Assembly (NCBI GenBank): GCA_039819565.1
Contig: JBCBRU010000007.1
Location: forward strand, 1-41,104
Length of the DNA stretch: 41,104 nucleotides
Direction of reading: 5' to 3'
DNA from: JAHQVK01 sp039819565
GTDB taxonomy: Bacteria; Myxococcota; Kuafuiibacteriia; Kuafuiibacteriales; Kuafuiibacteriaceae
The notes below the pieces were generated by a model. It saw only the letters and a program-made list of their open reading frames with translations, did no database searches and was not told where the DNA came from. The translations under genes were made by a program, and so were the position numbers. Of this stretch, positions 34,160 to 41,104 are shown in pieces (the first letter of the stretch is position 1; every line of letters starts with the position of its first letter).

Positions 34160-34693
34160 CTAGCGCACGATCTCGACGCGTTCGATCACGCAGGGCTGGG
34201 TCGGACGATCACCGGCATCCGTAGGGATGTTCTCAATCTTGGTCACCACGTCCATGCCTCCCGTCACCTTGCCGAACACCGAATGCCGGTTGTCGAGATG
34301 TGGGGTGGGCACCGTGGTGATGAAGAACTGGCTGCCGTTGGTCCCGGGGCCAGCGTTGGCCATCGAGAGGACCCCGGGACCGTCGTGCCGAAGCGAGGGG
34401 TGAAACTCATCCTCGAAGCGGTAGCCGGGGCCGCCGCGCCCGGAGCCTTCAGGGTCTCCGCCCTGAAGCATGAAGCCCGAGATCACGCGGTGGAAAACGA
34501 CATTTTGGTAGAGGGGGCCGGACTGCGTCGCGCCGCCCTTCGTCCACGGGATCGTGCCCTCGGCCAGGCCCACGAAGTTGCCGACCGTCTTCGGGACTTT
34601 GTCCCCGTACAGCTCGATCTCGATGACGCCGTGGTTCGTGTGGATCTTGGCCCCCTTGACGTCCGTGACGTCGGGGAAGTTGGGTGCGGCCAT
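34160..34693 (-). CDS. Cyclophilin-type peptidyl-prolyl cis-trans isomerase
   Basis: A 177-residue single-domain cyclophilin catalysing proline isomerisation. Family landmarks in order: HGVIEIELYGDKVPKTVGNF, the active-site Arg in FHRVISGFMLQGGDP, GPGVLSMANAGPGTNGSQFF, LDNRHSVFGKV and the terminal VIERVEIV strand. His in place of the Trp that confers cyclosporin binding (LDNRHSVFG) is usual for bacterial members. No signal peptide or membrane segment, so cytosolic. Divergent from mfd across 42 bases. Confidence 0.95.
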   Translation of the reverse strand: MAAPNFPDVTDVKGAKIHTNHGVIEIELYGDKVPKTVGNFVGLAEGTIPWTKGGATQSGPLYQNVVFHRVISGFMLQGGDPEGSGRGGPGYRFEDEFHPSLRHDGPGVLSMANAGPGTNGSQFFITTVPTPHLDNRHSVFGKVTGGMDVVTKIENIPTDAGDRPTQPCVIERVEIVR

Positions 34694-34735
34694 GACGGCC
34701 CCCCTACCCTGCTTGGGGCCTCGTGACCATCTCCC

Positions 34736-37700
34736 TTGCTATGTCGCTCATCGTCCCATAGCGCCCTCCGAGTGACGCCCGCCGCCCGGTTGCTCGAGCG
34801 CCTCTCCGCCGGCCGCGTAGTGGCCCCCGGCGTCTCCGGGGCGCTCCGAGCCTACCTCGCCGCCGAGCTGATGCAGGCCGGTCGGGTGCCCTTGGTGATC
34901 GCCGCAGATGCCGACGACGCCGAGAGTCTCCACCAAGACCTCTGCTTCATGCTCGGCGTGCCTCTGGAGCGCGCCGCCGACCGCGGGGTGCTCTTCCTGG
35001 GGGCGGACGACAAGAGCCCGTACGAGGAGTACTCCCCCGACGCTCGCGCGGTCATGGAGCGCATTCACGTGCTCTACCGCCTCTCTCGCGAGCCGCAGAG
35101 CGTGGGGGCGGTGGTCATGTCCCCCCGAACCCTGGGCCGGAAGCTGGTGCCCCCCACGTTCTTCTCTCGCTTCGGCGAGTACGTGGTCGCCGGCGAAGAG
35201 ATCGACCGTCAGCATCTGGTCGGGCGCCTCACTCGGGCCGGATACAATGCCGTCAGCGCCGTCGAGGACCCGGGAACGTTCAGCGTTCGGGGCGGCATCC
35301 TCGATGTATTCTCGCCGCGTCTATCCCGCCCCATTCGCATCGATCTCTTCGGGGACGAGGTCGACTCCATCCATCTCTTCGACCCCACCACCCACCGAAA
35401 CCTCCAGACCCTCGAGGACGCTATTCTCCTTCCCGCGAGAGAGATCGCCTTCGACGAGGACGTTCGAGCTTCGGCCACCCGAGGCATCCACGAGCTCGTG
35501 GAAGCCAGCGTGGTGCCGAGCCGACGGGTCAACGCCGTCCTCGAGGACATTCAGAACGAGATTCACTTCTTCGGCATCGAGTCCCTCCTTCCCCTCTTTC
35601 ACCCCGAGGGGCTCGTCGGGGCGGAAGCCTACCTCCCGCAGGGCGACCAAGTGGTGCTCATGCTCGGGGATCGCGAGGCGCTGCTCGAAGAGGCCGAAGC
35701 CTACGACACCGAAACCCATCTTGCGTACGAGCGGGCGCGAGCGCAGGCCCAGCTCGCCCTCGCCCCTGAGGCCCATCTGGCCGACGTCCCGGCCGTCCTC
35801 GACCAGGTCTCGGGCGGTGATCAAGTCGAGACCCCGGAGCTCGCGGTGGGCGTGGAGGCGCCCCTCAGTGTCCGTCACGAGACCCTCGATGAACTGCGGG
35901 GCGAGATCCTTCGCGCCACCCGGACCCGCGAGGAGGCGGACGATGACGTCCTCAGCCCCCTGACCCAGCGCCTCAAGAAGTGGCGAAACGACGGGCTCGC
36001 GACCTTTCTCGTCTGTCAATCACGCGGTCAAGCCGAACGTCTCGGAAGCATGCTCGACGGCAAAGGGGTGTCGGTTCGGCGTTTGGACGAACCCTTCGGC
36101 CTCGAAGCCTGGCACGCCGCCCTGGAGCCCCACGAGGCGTTTCGGCGCCGGACCGGGACCCTCAAAGACAAGAGCGTCCACGCCTGGATCGTGCGTGGCG
36201 ACCTCACCGCCGGCTTCGTCCTTCCCGGGGCGGGACTCGCCTTTGTCGCCGAGGAACAGGTCTTCGGCGCCCGCATGAAGAAGCGCCGCCGGCGCAAGCC
36301 GGCCGCGGGTGAGTTCGTCTCAGACCTTGCCGATCTCGCGGCCGGCGACTTCGTGGTCCATGTCGACTATGGCGTCGGCAAGTATCTAGGCTTGACCAAA
36401 CTCGTCGTGGACGGGGTGGCGGAGGACTACCTTCACCTCGAATACAAGGACGAGGAGAAGCTCTATCTTCCGGTCCATCGACTCCGGCTCATTCAAAAGT
36501 ACGTGGGGGCCCAGGAAGGACGCGCGCCCAGCTTGGACAAGCTCGGGGGCACCACTTGGATCAAGACCAAGCAGAAGGTCAAAGACCACCTGCTAAAGAT
36601 GGCCGCGGAGCTCCTTCGCCTCTACGCAAAGCGCCAAGCGGTCGAGGGCTACGCCTTCCCTCCGCCGGATGAGACCTTTCGACAATTCGAGGCGGAGTTC
36701 GAGCACGAGCCCACCCCGGATCAGGCCAAGGCCATCGAGGACGTCGTCGCCAACCTTCAGCAGCCTGCCCCCATGGACCGAGTCATTTGCGGGGACGTGG
36801 GCTACGGAAAGACCGAGGTGGCCATGCGAGCGACGATGATGGCCATCGAAGCGGGCAAACAAACCGCCATCCTCGTCCCCACTACCGTGCTCGCCGCGCA
36901 GCACTTTCAGACCTTCTCTGCCCGATTTGAAAACTTTGGCGTCAACGTAGGCATCGTCTCGCGGTTTCAGACCAAGGATGAGGTCAAGGACGCCTTTCAG
37001 CGTTTGCGAGAGGGACGCCTCGACATCGTGGTGGGCACCCATCGCCTCCTCGGAAAGGACGTGGTCTTCAAGGACCTCGGCCTCCTCGTGATCGACGAGG
37101 AGCACCGCTTCGGAGTGAGCCACAAGGAGCGGCTGAAGCAGTATCGAACCAACGTTCACGTCCTCTCGATGTCGGCGACACCCATCCCTCGCACCCTCCA
37201 CATGGGCTTCATGGGGGTACGGGACATGTCGATGATCGCGACCCCTCCCGAGGACCGTCTGGCCGTCAAGACCGAGGTGCACCGGTTCTCGGAGGAGGTT
37301 CTGAGGGACGCCCTCATCCGTGAGATCCGGAGGGGAGGACAGGCTTTCGTCGTGCACAACCGGGTCGCTTCTATCGAGGCCTTTGCCCGGATGCTCGAGC
37401 GCATCCTCCCTGAGGCGCGCATCGCGGTGGGTCACGGGCAGATGGATCAGTCGCGGCTCGAGAAGATCATGGTGGACTTCATGAATAAGGAGTACAACGT
37501 GCTCCTCGCCACCACGATCATCGAGTCCGGCATCGACATCCCCAACGCGAATACGATGATCATCAACCGCGCGGACATGATGGGTTTGGCGCAGCTCTAC
37601 CAGCTGAAGGGCCGCGTGGGTCGGGGACGTACCCGAGGCTATTGCTACTTCCTGATTCCGGCCGGAAACCTGACTCCCAAGGCCCGAAAGCGTATCGGAG

Positions 37701-38359
37701 TCCTTCAGCGCTTCACGGAGCTGGGAGCTGGCTTTAAGGTGGCCAGCAAGGACATGGAGATCCGCGGGGCCGGCAACCTCCTGGGCAAACAGCAGTCCGG
37801 CAACATCACGAAGGTAGGCTTTGATATGTATCAAGCCCTTCTCCAGGAGGCTATCGCGGAGCTTAAGGGAAGAGACCGCGAGGACCTACGAGAGCCCGAG
37901 ATCAAGCTCCCGGTCACCGCCCTCATTCCCGACGCCTATATTCCCGAAGCCGGGGAGCGACTCGCCTTCTACCGTCGCTTCAACGATGCCGAAACCGACG
38001 AGGCAGCCTTCGACCTCCTTCAGGAGATCGGCGACGTACACGGACATGCTCCCGCTGAGGTTGAAAATCTCACGGGGCTCATGCTGGTCAAGCAGCGTTG
38101 CTTCCAGCTGGGCATCATCGGCCTCGACTACGGACCTCGCACCAAGACCATGGAGCCGCGTCTCGTCCTCCGCTTCGACGAGCGCCACGCCCCCGACCCC
38201 AACCGCCTCGTGCCCTTCGTGCAGAAGCGGCCTGACCACCGTAAAATGGTTCCGGACGGCCGGGTCATGCTGTTCTTGGAGCCCTTCGAAGACGAACGAG
38301 AGATCCTCGATCAGGCGCGGCGCCTCCTCGACGATATGAAGACGGCCGTGGCCCGCTGA
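34736..38359 (+). CDS. mfd: Transcription-repair coupling factor (Mfd)
   Basis: Mfd removes RNA polymerase stalled at lesions and recruits UvrA. The protein has up to 1207 residues. N-terminal UvrB-like modules (GVSGALRAYLAAEL, LGADDKSPYEEYSPD, GTFSVRGGILDVFSP) are followed by the RNA-polymerase-interacting domain (AAGDFVVHVDYGVGKYLGL), then the RecG-like translocase: Walker A GDVGYGKTEVAMRA, VIDEEHRFGV, MSATPIPRTLHMG and GRVGRGRTRGYCYFL. The C-terminal TRCF domain has RGAGNLLGKQQSGNI and AYIPEAGERLAFYRR. The start is uncertain: TTG at 34736 gives the longest form, and a GTG at 34772 would begin nearer conserved sequence; neither has a clear ribosome site. It converges on the PEGA protein with 19 bases between stops. 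Confidence 0.97.
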   Translation: MLCRSSSHSALRVTPAARLLERLSAGRVVAPGVSGALRAYLAAELMQAGRVPLVIAADADDAESLHQDLCFMLGVPLERAADRGVLFLGADDKSPYEEYSPDARAVMERIHVLYRLSREPQSVGAVVMSPRTLGRKLVPPTFFSRFGEYVVAGEEIDRQHLVGRLTRAGYNAVSAVEDPGTFSVRGGILDVFSPRLSRPIRIDLFGDEVDSIHLFDPTTHRNLQTLEDAILLPAREIAFDEDVRASATRGIHELVEASVVPSRRVNAVLEDIQNEIHFFGIESLLPLFHPEGLVGAEAYLPQGDQVVLMLGDREALLEEAEAYDTETHLAYERARAQAQLALAPEAHLADVPAVLDQVSGGDQVETPELAVGVEAPLSVRHETLDELRGEILRATRTREEADDDVLSPLTQRLKKWRNDGLATFLVCQSRGQAERLGSMLDGKGVSVRRLDEPFGLEAWHAALEPHEAFRRRTGTLKDKSVHAWIVRGDLTAGFVLPGAGLAFVAEEQVFGARMKKRRRRKPAAGEFVSDLADLAAGDFVVHVDYGVGKYLGLTKLVVDGVAEDYLHLEYKDEEKLYLPVHRLRLIQKYVGAQEGRAPSLDKLGGTTWIKTKQKVKDHLLKMAAELLRLYAKRQAVEGYAFPPPDETFRQFEAEFEHEPTPDQAKAIEDVVANLQQPAPMDRVICGDVGYGKTEVAMRATMMAIEAGKQTAILVPTTVLAAQHFQTFSARFENFGVNVGIVSRFQTKDEVKDAFQRLREGRLDIVVGTHRLLGKDVVFKDLGLLVIDEEHRFGVSHKERLKQYRTNVHVLSMSATPIPRTLHMGFMGVRDMSMIATPPEDRLAVKTEVHRFSEEVLRDALIREIRRGGQAFVVHNRVASIEAFARMLERILPEARIAVGHGQMDQSRLEKIMVDFMNKEYNVLLATTIIESGIDIPNANTMIINRADMMGLAQLYQLKGRVGRGRTRGYCYFLIPAGNLTPKARKRIGVLQRFTELGAGFKVASKDMEIRGAGNLLGKQQSGNITKVGFDMYQALLQEAIAELKGRDREDLREPEIKLPVTALIPDAYIPEAGERLAFYRRFNDAETDEAAFDLLQEIGDVHGHAPAEVENLTGLMLVKQRCFQLGIIGLDYGPRTKTMEPRLVLRFDERHAPDPNRLVPFVQKRPDHRKMVPDGRVMLFLEPFEDEREILDQARRLLDDMKTAVAR

Positions 38360-38378
38360 GAGACGAAGCTCCCTCGCC

Positions 38379-39812
38379 CTACTCTCGAGCGAGGACCCGC
38401 GCGCGAAAACGGTCGGCGGCCGCTCGCGCCTCTACGAGGCCATCCTCGGCATTGATGAGCTGCGTCTGGGCTCGGTCCACCGCCCGCTCAGCGCGGGCCC
38501 GGACGTCGAACATGGAGCGAGGATCGTCGAGGACGCGGTTCAGATTCTTTTCCGCGGCCGTCACCCCGAGGCGGGCCGAGGTCGCACGGCGGCGTGCCGC
38601 CTTCAGGTCACGATCGATGCGCCGAGCCTCACCTCGCTCGTCTCTCCGCAGCGGTAGAGACGAGAGCGGGACCTCGTCGAGACGGACGTCCAGCTGCTGG
38701 TCGCGACTCATGCGCACGGTGCGGACGACAGTGCGATAGCCCGCCTTTTGAATGCGGACCTTGAATCGCTCTGCCTTGGGCATGGGGGCGTCGTAGAGCG
38801 GAGTGAGCCCGAGCTCCCGGTCTCCGTAGAGAACCTTCGCCCCATCCGGCTCGGTGATGACCGTGAGGCCGAGGGACTCGACGAGCACCAGCGTCTCGGG
38901 CCCCGCGCCGTCGGAGGTCACCTCGTGTTCGATCTCGACGGGCATGTACCCGGGGAGCTCGGCCTGGATCCTTAGGGTGGATCCCACCTTGACGTCGGGA
39001 AGGGTGACGGGACTGCGCCCCGTGATGGGTTTTCCATCGACCTTGATGTCCGCACGGTCCGGTTGGGTTCGGACCTCGACGGTGCGCACCGGAACGAGGC
39101 TGAAGAAGGCGGTGACGACGTCGCCCTCCCCCTCGATGGTCACGCTCCGAACTTCGGGCTGCACAGCGAAACCCGCCTTGCGCACTTGAACGAGGTAGCC
39201 TCGCCCCGCCTCCTTCTCGAAGAGCTGGGCGGGCGTGACCTGACCGCTCGGAGACCCGTCGATGATGATCTCCGCTCCCTCCGGGTCACTCACCACGGAG
39301 ATCATGCCGACGGGCGGCGGCGGAGGGCCTTGAAAAACGAAGAAGGCTACCACCGCGAGGACCACGGCGGCCGCCCCGATTCCGGCGAGGAGCACGCGAG
39401 GGGGCCCAGCGGGCTCCTCTACGATCCGCGACGCGGAGGAGAGACGGGGCCGAGGCATAGCCTCGGCGAAGAGGTCCTTCGGGACGGCGTCCGGAAGTCG
39501 GGTCGACTCGCTGGCGGGCGGACGAGGACCGGCGGGCTCCTTGGTTGGCGGAGGGAGCCGAAGCCCCCCAGAGGACGCGGCGGGGCGCGCCGGGGAACCT
39601 TCGGCGTTCGGAAGACCTCCGTATTTGTACTGGTGCGCGTTCTCGTAGGCGCTGTGGTTGTCGACCAGCTCGACCTGCTCCTCTGAGCCCTCGCGTCGAG
39701 ACGGAGGCAGGTCATCGACCACCTCGGACCAGTCCCCGTCGCGTCCCGTTCGCTTGTTCGAACTCCCGCCGGCCACGGCCCGAGTTAACGTGATCTGGGC
39801 TCGGCGATCCAC
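38379..39812 (-). CDS. Membrane protein with three PEGA domains and a C-terminal coiled coil
   Basis: A 477-residue protein if the GTG at 39812 is used; another GTG at 39776 is possible and neither has a ribosome site, so the start is uncertain. Residues 1-138 are polar and Pro/Arg-rich, with no kinase or other known domain. One membrane helix lies at about 139-161 (VLLAGIGAAAVVLAVVAFFVF). Three PEGA domains follow: about 168-240 (SDPEGAEIIIDGSPSGQ), 243-311 (TQPDRADIKVDGKPITG) and 314-378 (TEPDGAKVLYGDRELG). The tail (385-477) is a long charged helix. This is the outer half of a typical myxobacterial PEGA kinase without the kinase. It is divergent from the amino-acid dehydrogenase gene. PEGA modules are thought to bind surface partners; the role here is unknown. 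Confidence 0.82.
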   Translation of the reverse strand: MDRRAQITLTRAVAGGSSNKRTGRDGDWSEVVDDLPPSRREGSEEQVELVDNHSAYENAHQYKYGGLPNAEGSPARPAASSGGLRLPPPTKEPAGPRPPASESTRLPDAVPKDLFAEAMPRPRLSSASRIVEEPAGPPRVLLAGIGAAAVVLAVVAFFVFQGPPPPPVGMISVVSDPEGAEIIIDGSPSGQVTPAQLFEKEAGRGYLVQVRKAGFAVQPEVRSVTIEGEGDVVTAFFSLVPVRTVEVRTQPDRADIKVDGKPITGRSPVTLPDVKVGSTLRIQAELPGYMPVEIEHEVTSDGAGPETLVLVESLGLTVITEPDGAKVLYGDRELGLTPLYDAPMPKAERFKVRIQKAGYRTVVRTVRMSRDQQLDVRLDEVPLSSLPLRRDERGEARRIDRDLKAARRRATSARLGVTAAEKNLNRVLDDPRSMFDVRARAERAVDRAQTQLINAEDGLVEARAAADRFRARVLARE

Positions 39813-39863
39813 CGTGGGTGGCTGTGGCTTGACGGCTTGTGAGGCCGCAGGAGATGTCGGCGC

Positions 39864-40895
39864 ATGACCGACGTGTTCCAGCTCCTCGAGGGGATTGGCG
39901 TCGAGCGCTGCATGCTCTTTTCGGAGCCGAGCTCTGGTCTCCGGGCCATTCTCGTGCTGGACGACATCACCCTCGGGCCGGCCGCGGGGGGGGTGCGGAC
40001 GGCCCGCTACGACAGTTTCTCCTCGGCTCTCGAGGACGCTTTCGCCCTTGCCCGGGCCATGACGCATAAATGCGCACTGGCCGGCCTGGGCGCGGGCGGC
40101 GGCAAGATCGTCGTCCTGGACCACGACGACCTCGACCGTGGACGTGCCTTCGAGGCTCTGGGCAACCATGTCGAGAGCCTCGAAGGGTTGTTCCGGACCT
40201 CGGGGGACTACGGCACCACGCAAGACGACTTGCGGGCTATGGCTCGACGTACGCGCTACGTCCAGTCCGACGAGGTCCGCATCGCTCACGCCGTCGCCAT
40301 CGGCGTGTTGCGATCGGTGGAAGCCCTGCAGCAGTTCCGGGGCCACGCGCCTCGGGTGGAGGGCCTGCGCATCGCCATCCAGGGTTGTGGGGCCACCGGA
40401 GCGGCCGTAGCTCGCCTCTTCGCGGAACACGGCGCCGAGCTGGTGGTCTCCGACCTCGTGGCCGCTCGCGCCGAGGGCGTCGCCGCGGAAACGGGGGCGG
40501 ACATCATCGAGCCCGACGACATCCTCCACGCCGAGGTCGACATCTTCGCTCCGTGCGCTCGCGGCGGCTGGCTCGACGTCGAGAAGGTGAATGAGCTCGC
40601 GGCGCGAGCCGTGTGCGGCGCCGCCAACAACGTCCTGACCGGTATCGACGCGGCAAGACGTCTTCAGGCTCGAGGGATTCTCCACGTCCCGGATGCGATC
40701 AGCTCCGCTGGCGCCGTCGTAGAGGGCATCGGTCGCACCGTGATGGGCCTCCCCGACCGAAGCCCTCTCCTCGATCACCTGGGTCGAACCGCCCTCACCG
40801 TTCTGCGCGATGCCCGGGACAAAGGCATCACCACCCACGAGGCGGCCGAGCAGGTGGCGAAGGAACGTCTCGAGAAGGCGCGCGAGCGGGCTTGA
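39864..40895 (+). CDS. Leu/Phe/Val-type amino-acid dehydrogenase
   Basis: A 343-residue member of the Glu/Leu/Phe/Val dehydrogenase family, which oxidatively deaminates an amino acid to its 2-oxo acid with NAD(P). The substrate domain has AAGGVRTARY, the paired lysines Lys69 (MTHKCALAGL) and Lys81 (GAGGGKIVV), and the catalytic Asp115 in TSGDYGTTQDD. The dinucleotide fold follows (QGCGATGAAVARLFAEHGAEL). VCGAANNVLTG and the HVPDAISSAGAV stretch are typical of leucine/phenylalanine dehydrogenases and shorter than glutamate dehydrogenase, so a branched-chain or aromatic substrate is more likely than glutamate. A ribosome site (AGGAG) lies 11 bases before the ATG. Confidence 0.92.
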   Translation: MTDVFQLLEGIGVERCMLFSEPSSGLRAILVLDDITLGPAAGGVRTARYDSFSSALEDAFALARAMTHKCALAGLGAGGGKIVVLDHDDLDRGRAFEALGNHVESLEGLFRTSGDYGTTQDDLRAMARRTRYVQSDEVRIAHAVAIGVLRSVEALQQFRGHAPRVEGLRIAIQGCGATGAAVARLFAEHGAELVVSDLVAARAEGVAAETGADIIEPDDILHAEVDIFAPCARGGWLDVEKVNELAARAVCGAANNVLTGIDAARRLQARGILHVPDAISSAGAVVEGIGRTVMGLPDRSPLLDHLGRTALTVLRDARDKGITTHEAAEQVAKERLEKARERA

Positions 40896-40921
40896 GCGGT
40901 CTCCTTGCCGGAGTGGACGGA

Positions 40922-40984
40922 GGACGGGAGGGCGCTTGGGTCGTCGTGACCGCGCCCCGAAGGTCCCGTCGCCCCCGACGCTTC
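40922..40984 (+). repeat. Left arm of a perfect 63-bp inverted repeat
   Basis: Bases 40922-40984 are the exact reverse complement of 41042-41104, with no mismatch in 63 positions. The match breaks at the first base of the spacer (C at 40985 against C at 41041). The outer limit cannot be judged because the right arm ends at the window edge. Confidence 0.95.
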
Positions 40985-41104
40985 CGGCCCCAGCCGCGCC
41001 ACCGCGGTCTCGAAGTCCTCGGCCACGAAGGCGCTGAGCTCGAAGCGTCGGGGGCGACGGGACCTTCGGGGCGCGGTCACGACGACCCAAGCGCCCTCCC
41101 GTCC
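40985..41104 (-). CDS. Possible gene fragment entering from the right edge
   Basis: Reading from 41104 leftwards gives 40 codons, GREGAWVVVTAPRR followed by RRFELSAFVAEDFETAVARL, with strong G/C at third positions and a plausible amphipathic helix, so the minus strand looks coding. The meaningful sequence stops where the left arm of the inverted repeat begins. I do not recognise the protein. If the repeat is an assembly or amplification artefact, this is the true end of a neighbouring gene cut off at 40985. Confidence 0.3.
41042..41104 (-). repeat. Right arm of the 63-bp inverted repeat
   Basis: Exact inverted copy of 40922-40984, separated by a 57-base spacer and ending precisely at the last base of the window. 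In the minus-strand frame it encodes GREGAWVVVTAP and then an Arg-rich stretch. Confidence 0.95.

Noticed and set aside
39813..41090. Extension of the PEGA protein upstream to 41090
   Set aside because: It would run antisense through the whole amino-acid dehydrogenase gene and the inverted repeat, and adds no recognisable domain.
40922..41104. The terminal inverted repeat as an intrinsic terminator or transposon end
   Set aside because: The arms are far too long for a terminator, there is no T run, and no transposase, target duplication or resolvase is nearby.
1..41104. tRNA, rRNA, CRISPR arrays, prophage or insertion sequences
   Set aside because: No cloverleaf-like gene, regularly spaced repeat, transposase, integrase or phage structural gene was recognised on either strand; small RNAs cannot be excluded by eye.

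Overview
The window is a gene-dense, high-GC bacterial chromosome segment (about 41 kb, 23 protein genes, no tRNA, rRNA, CRISPR or insertion sequence seen). Several traits point to the Myxococcota, probably a Polyangia/Sandaracinus-type lineage: cysteine-rich 'Myxo disulfide' repeats joined to kelch motifs, an ADYC-domain lipoprotein, PEGA domains, two Ser/Thr protein kinases, three histidine-kinase-type proteins and a primary sigma factor with a long Lys/Ala-rich head. This assignment is inferred from gene content; no phylogenetic marker was compared.

Layout. 2-1132 (+) is the end of a FAS1-repeat protein. 1148-8625 (-) is a four-gene overlapping unit, read right to left: cytosolic Ser/Thr kinase, a degenerate glycosidase-like membrane lipoprotein, a Cys-rich/kelch lipoprotein and an FHA-GAF histidine kinase. 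8766-11584 (+) couples a hybrid kinase/response regulator lacking its phospho-accepting His to mpl (peptidoglycan recycling). 11590-14293 (-) carries a membrane ATPase-type kinase and a UDP-sugar 4-epimerase. 14501-16123 (+) is a PEGA Ser/Thr kinase whose stop codon lies inside the promoter of the macromolecular-synthesis operon rpsU-dnaG-rpoD (16210-20995), followed by a hairpin.

21130-24655 (+) is a tightly overlapped three-gene cassette: a MEST/PEG1-like alpha/beta hydrolase, a D-aminoacylase-type amidohydrolase and a sirtuin. 24663-29527 (-) holds an ADYC lipoprotein and the unit dapD - coiled-coil lipoprotein - PLP aminotransferase, which may provide consecutive steps of the succinylase route to diaminopimelate. 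29599-34035 (-) is gltB (glutamate synthase large subunit), preceded by a cyclophilin (34160-34693). 34736-38359 (+) is mfd. 38379-39812 (-) is a three-PEGA membrane protein, divergent from a Leu/Phe/Val-type amino-acid dehydrogenase (39864-40895).

The right end (40922-41104) is a perfect 63-bp inverted repeat around a 57-nt spacer that looks coding on the minus strand. It ends exactly at the window edge, so a fold-back assembly or amplification chimera is a serious possibility.

The genes fall into housekeeping blocks (replication/transcription, DNA repair, nitrogen assimilation, cell-wall precursor supply and recycling) interleaved with envelope-sensing and phosphorylation genes. The two most interesting groups are the Ser/Thr-kinase/lipoprotein/FHA-kinase unit and the hydrolase-amidohydrolase-sirtuin cassette. 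No stretch of more than 300 bases lacks a gene.
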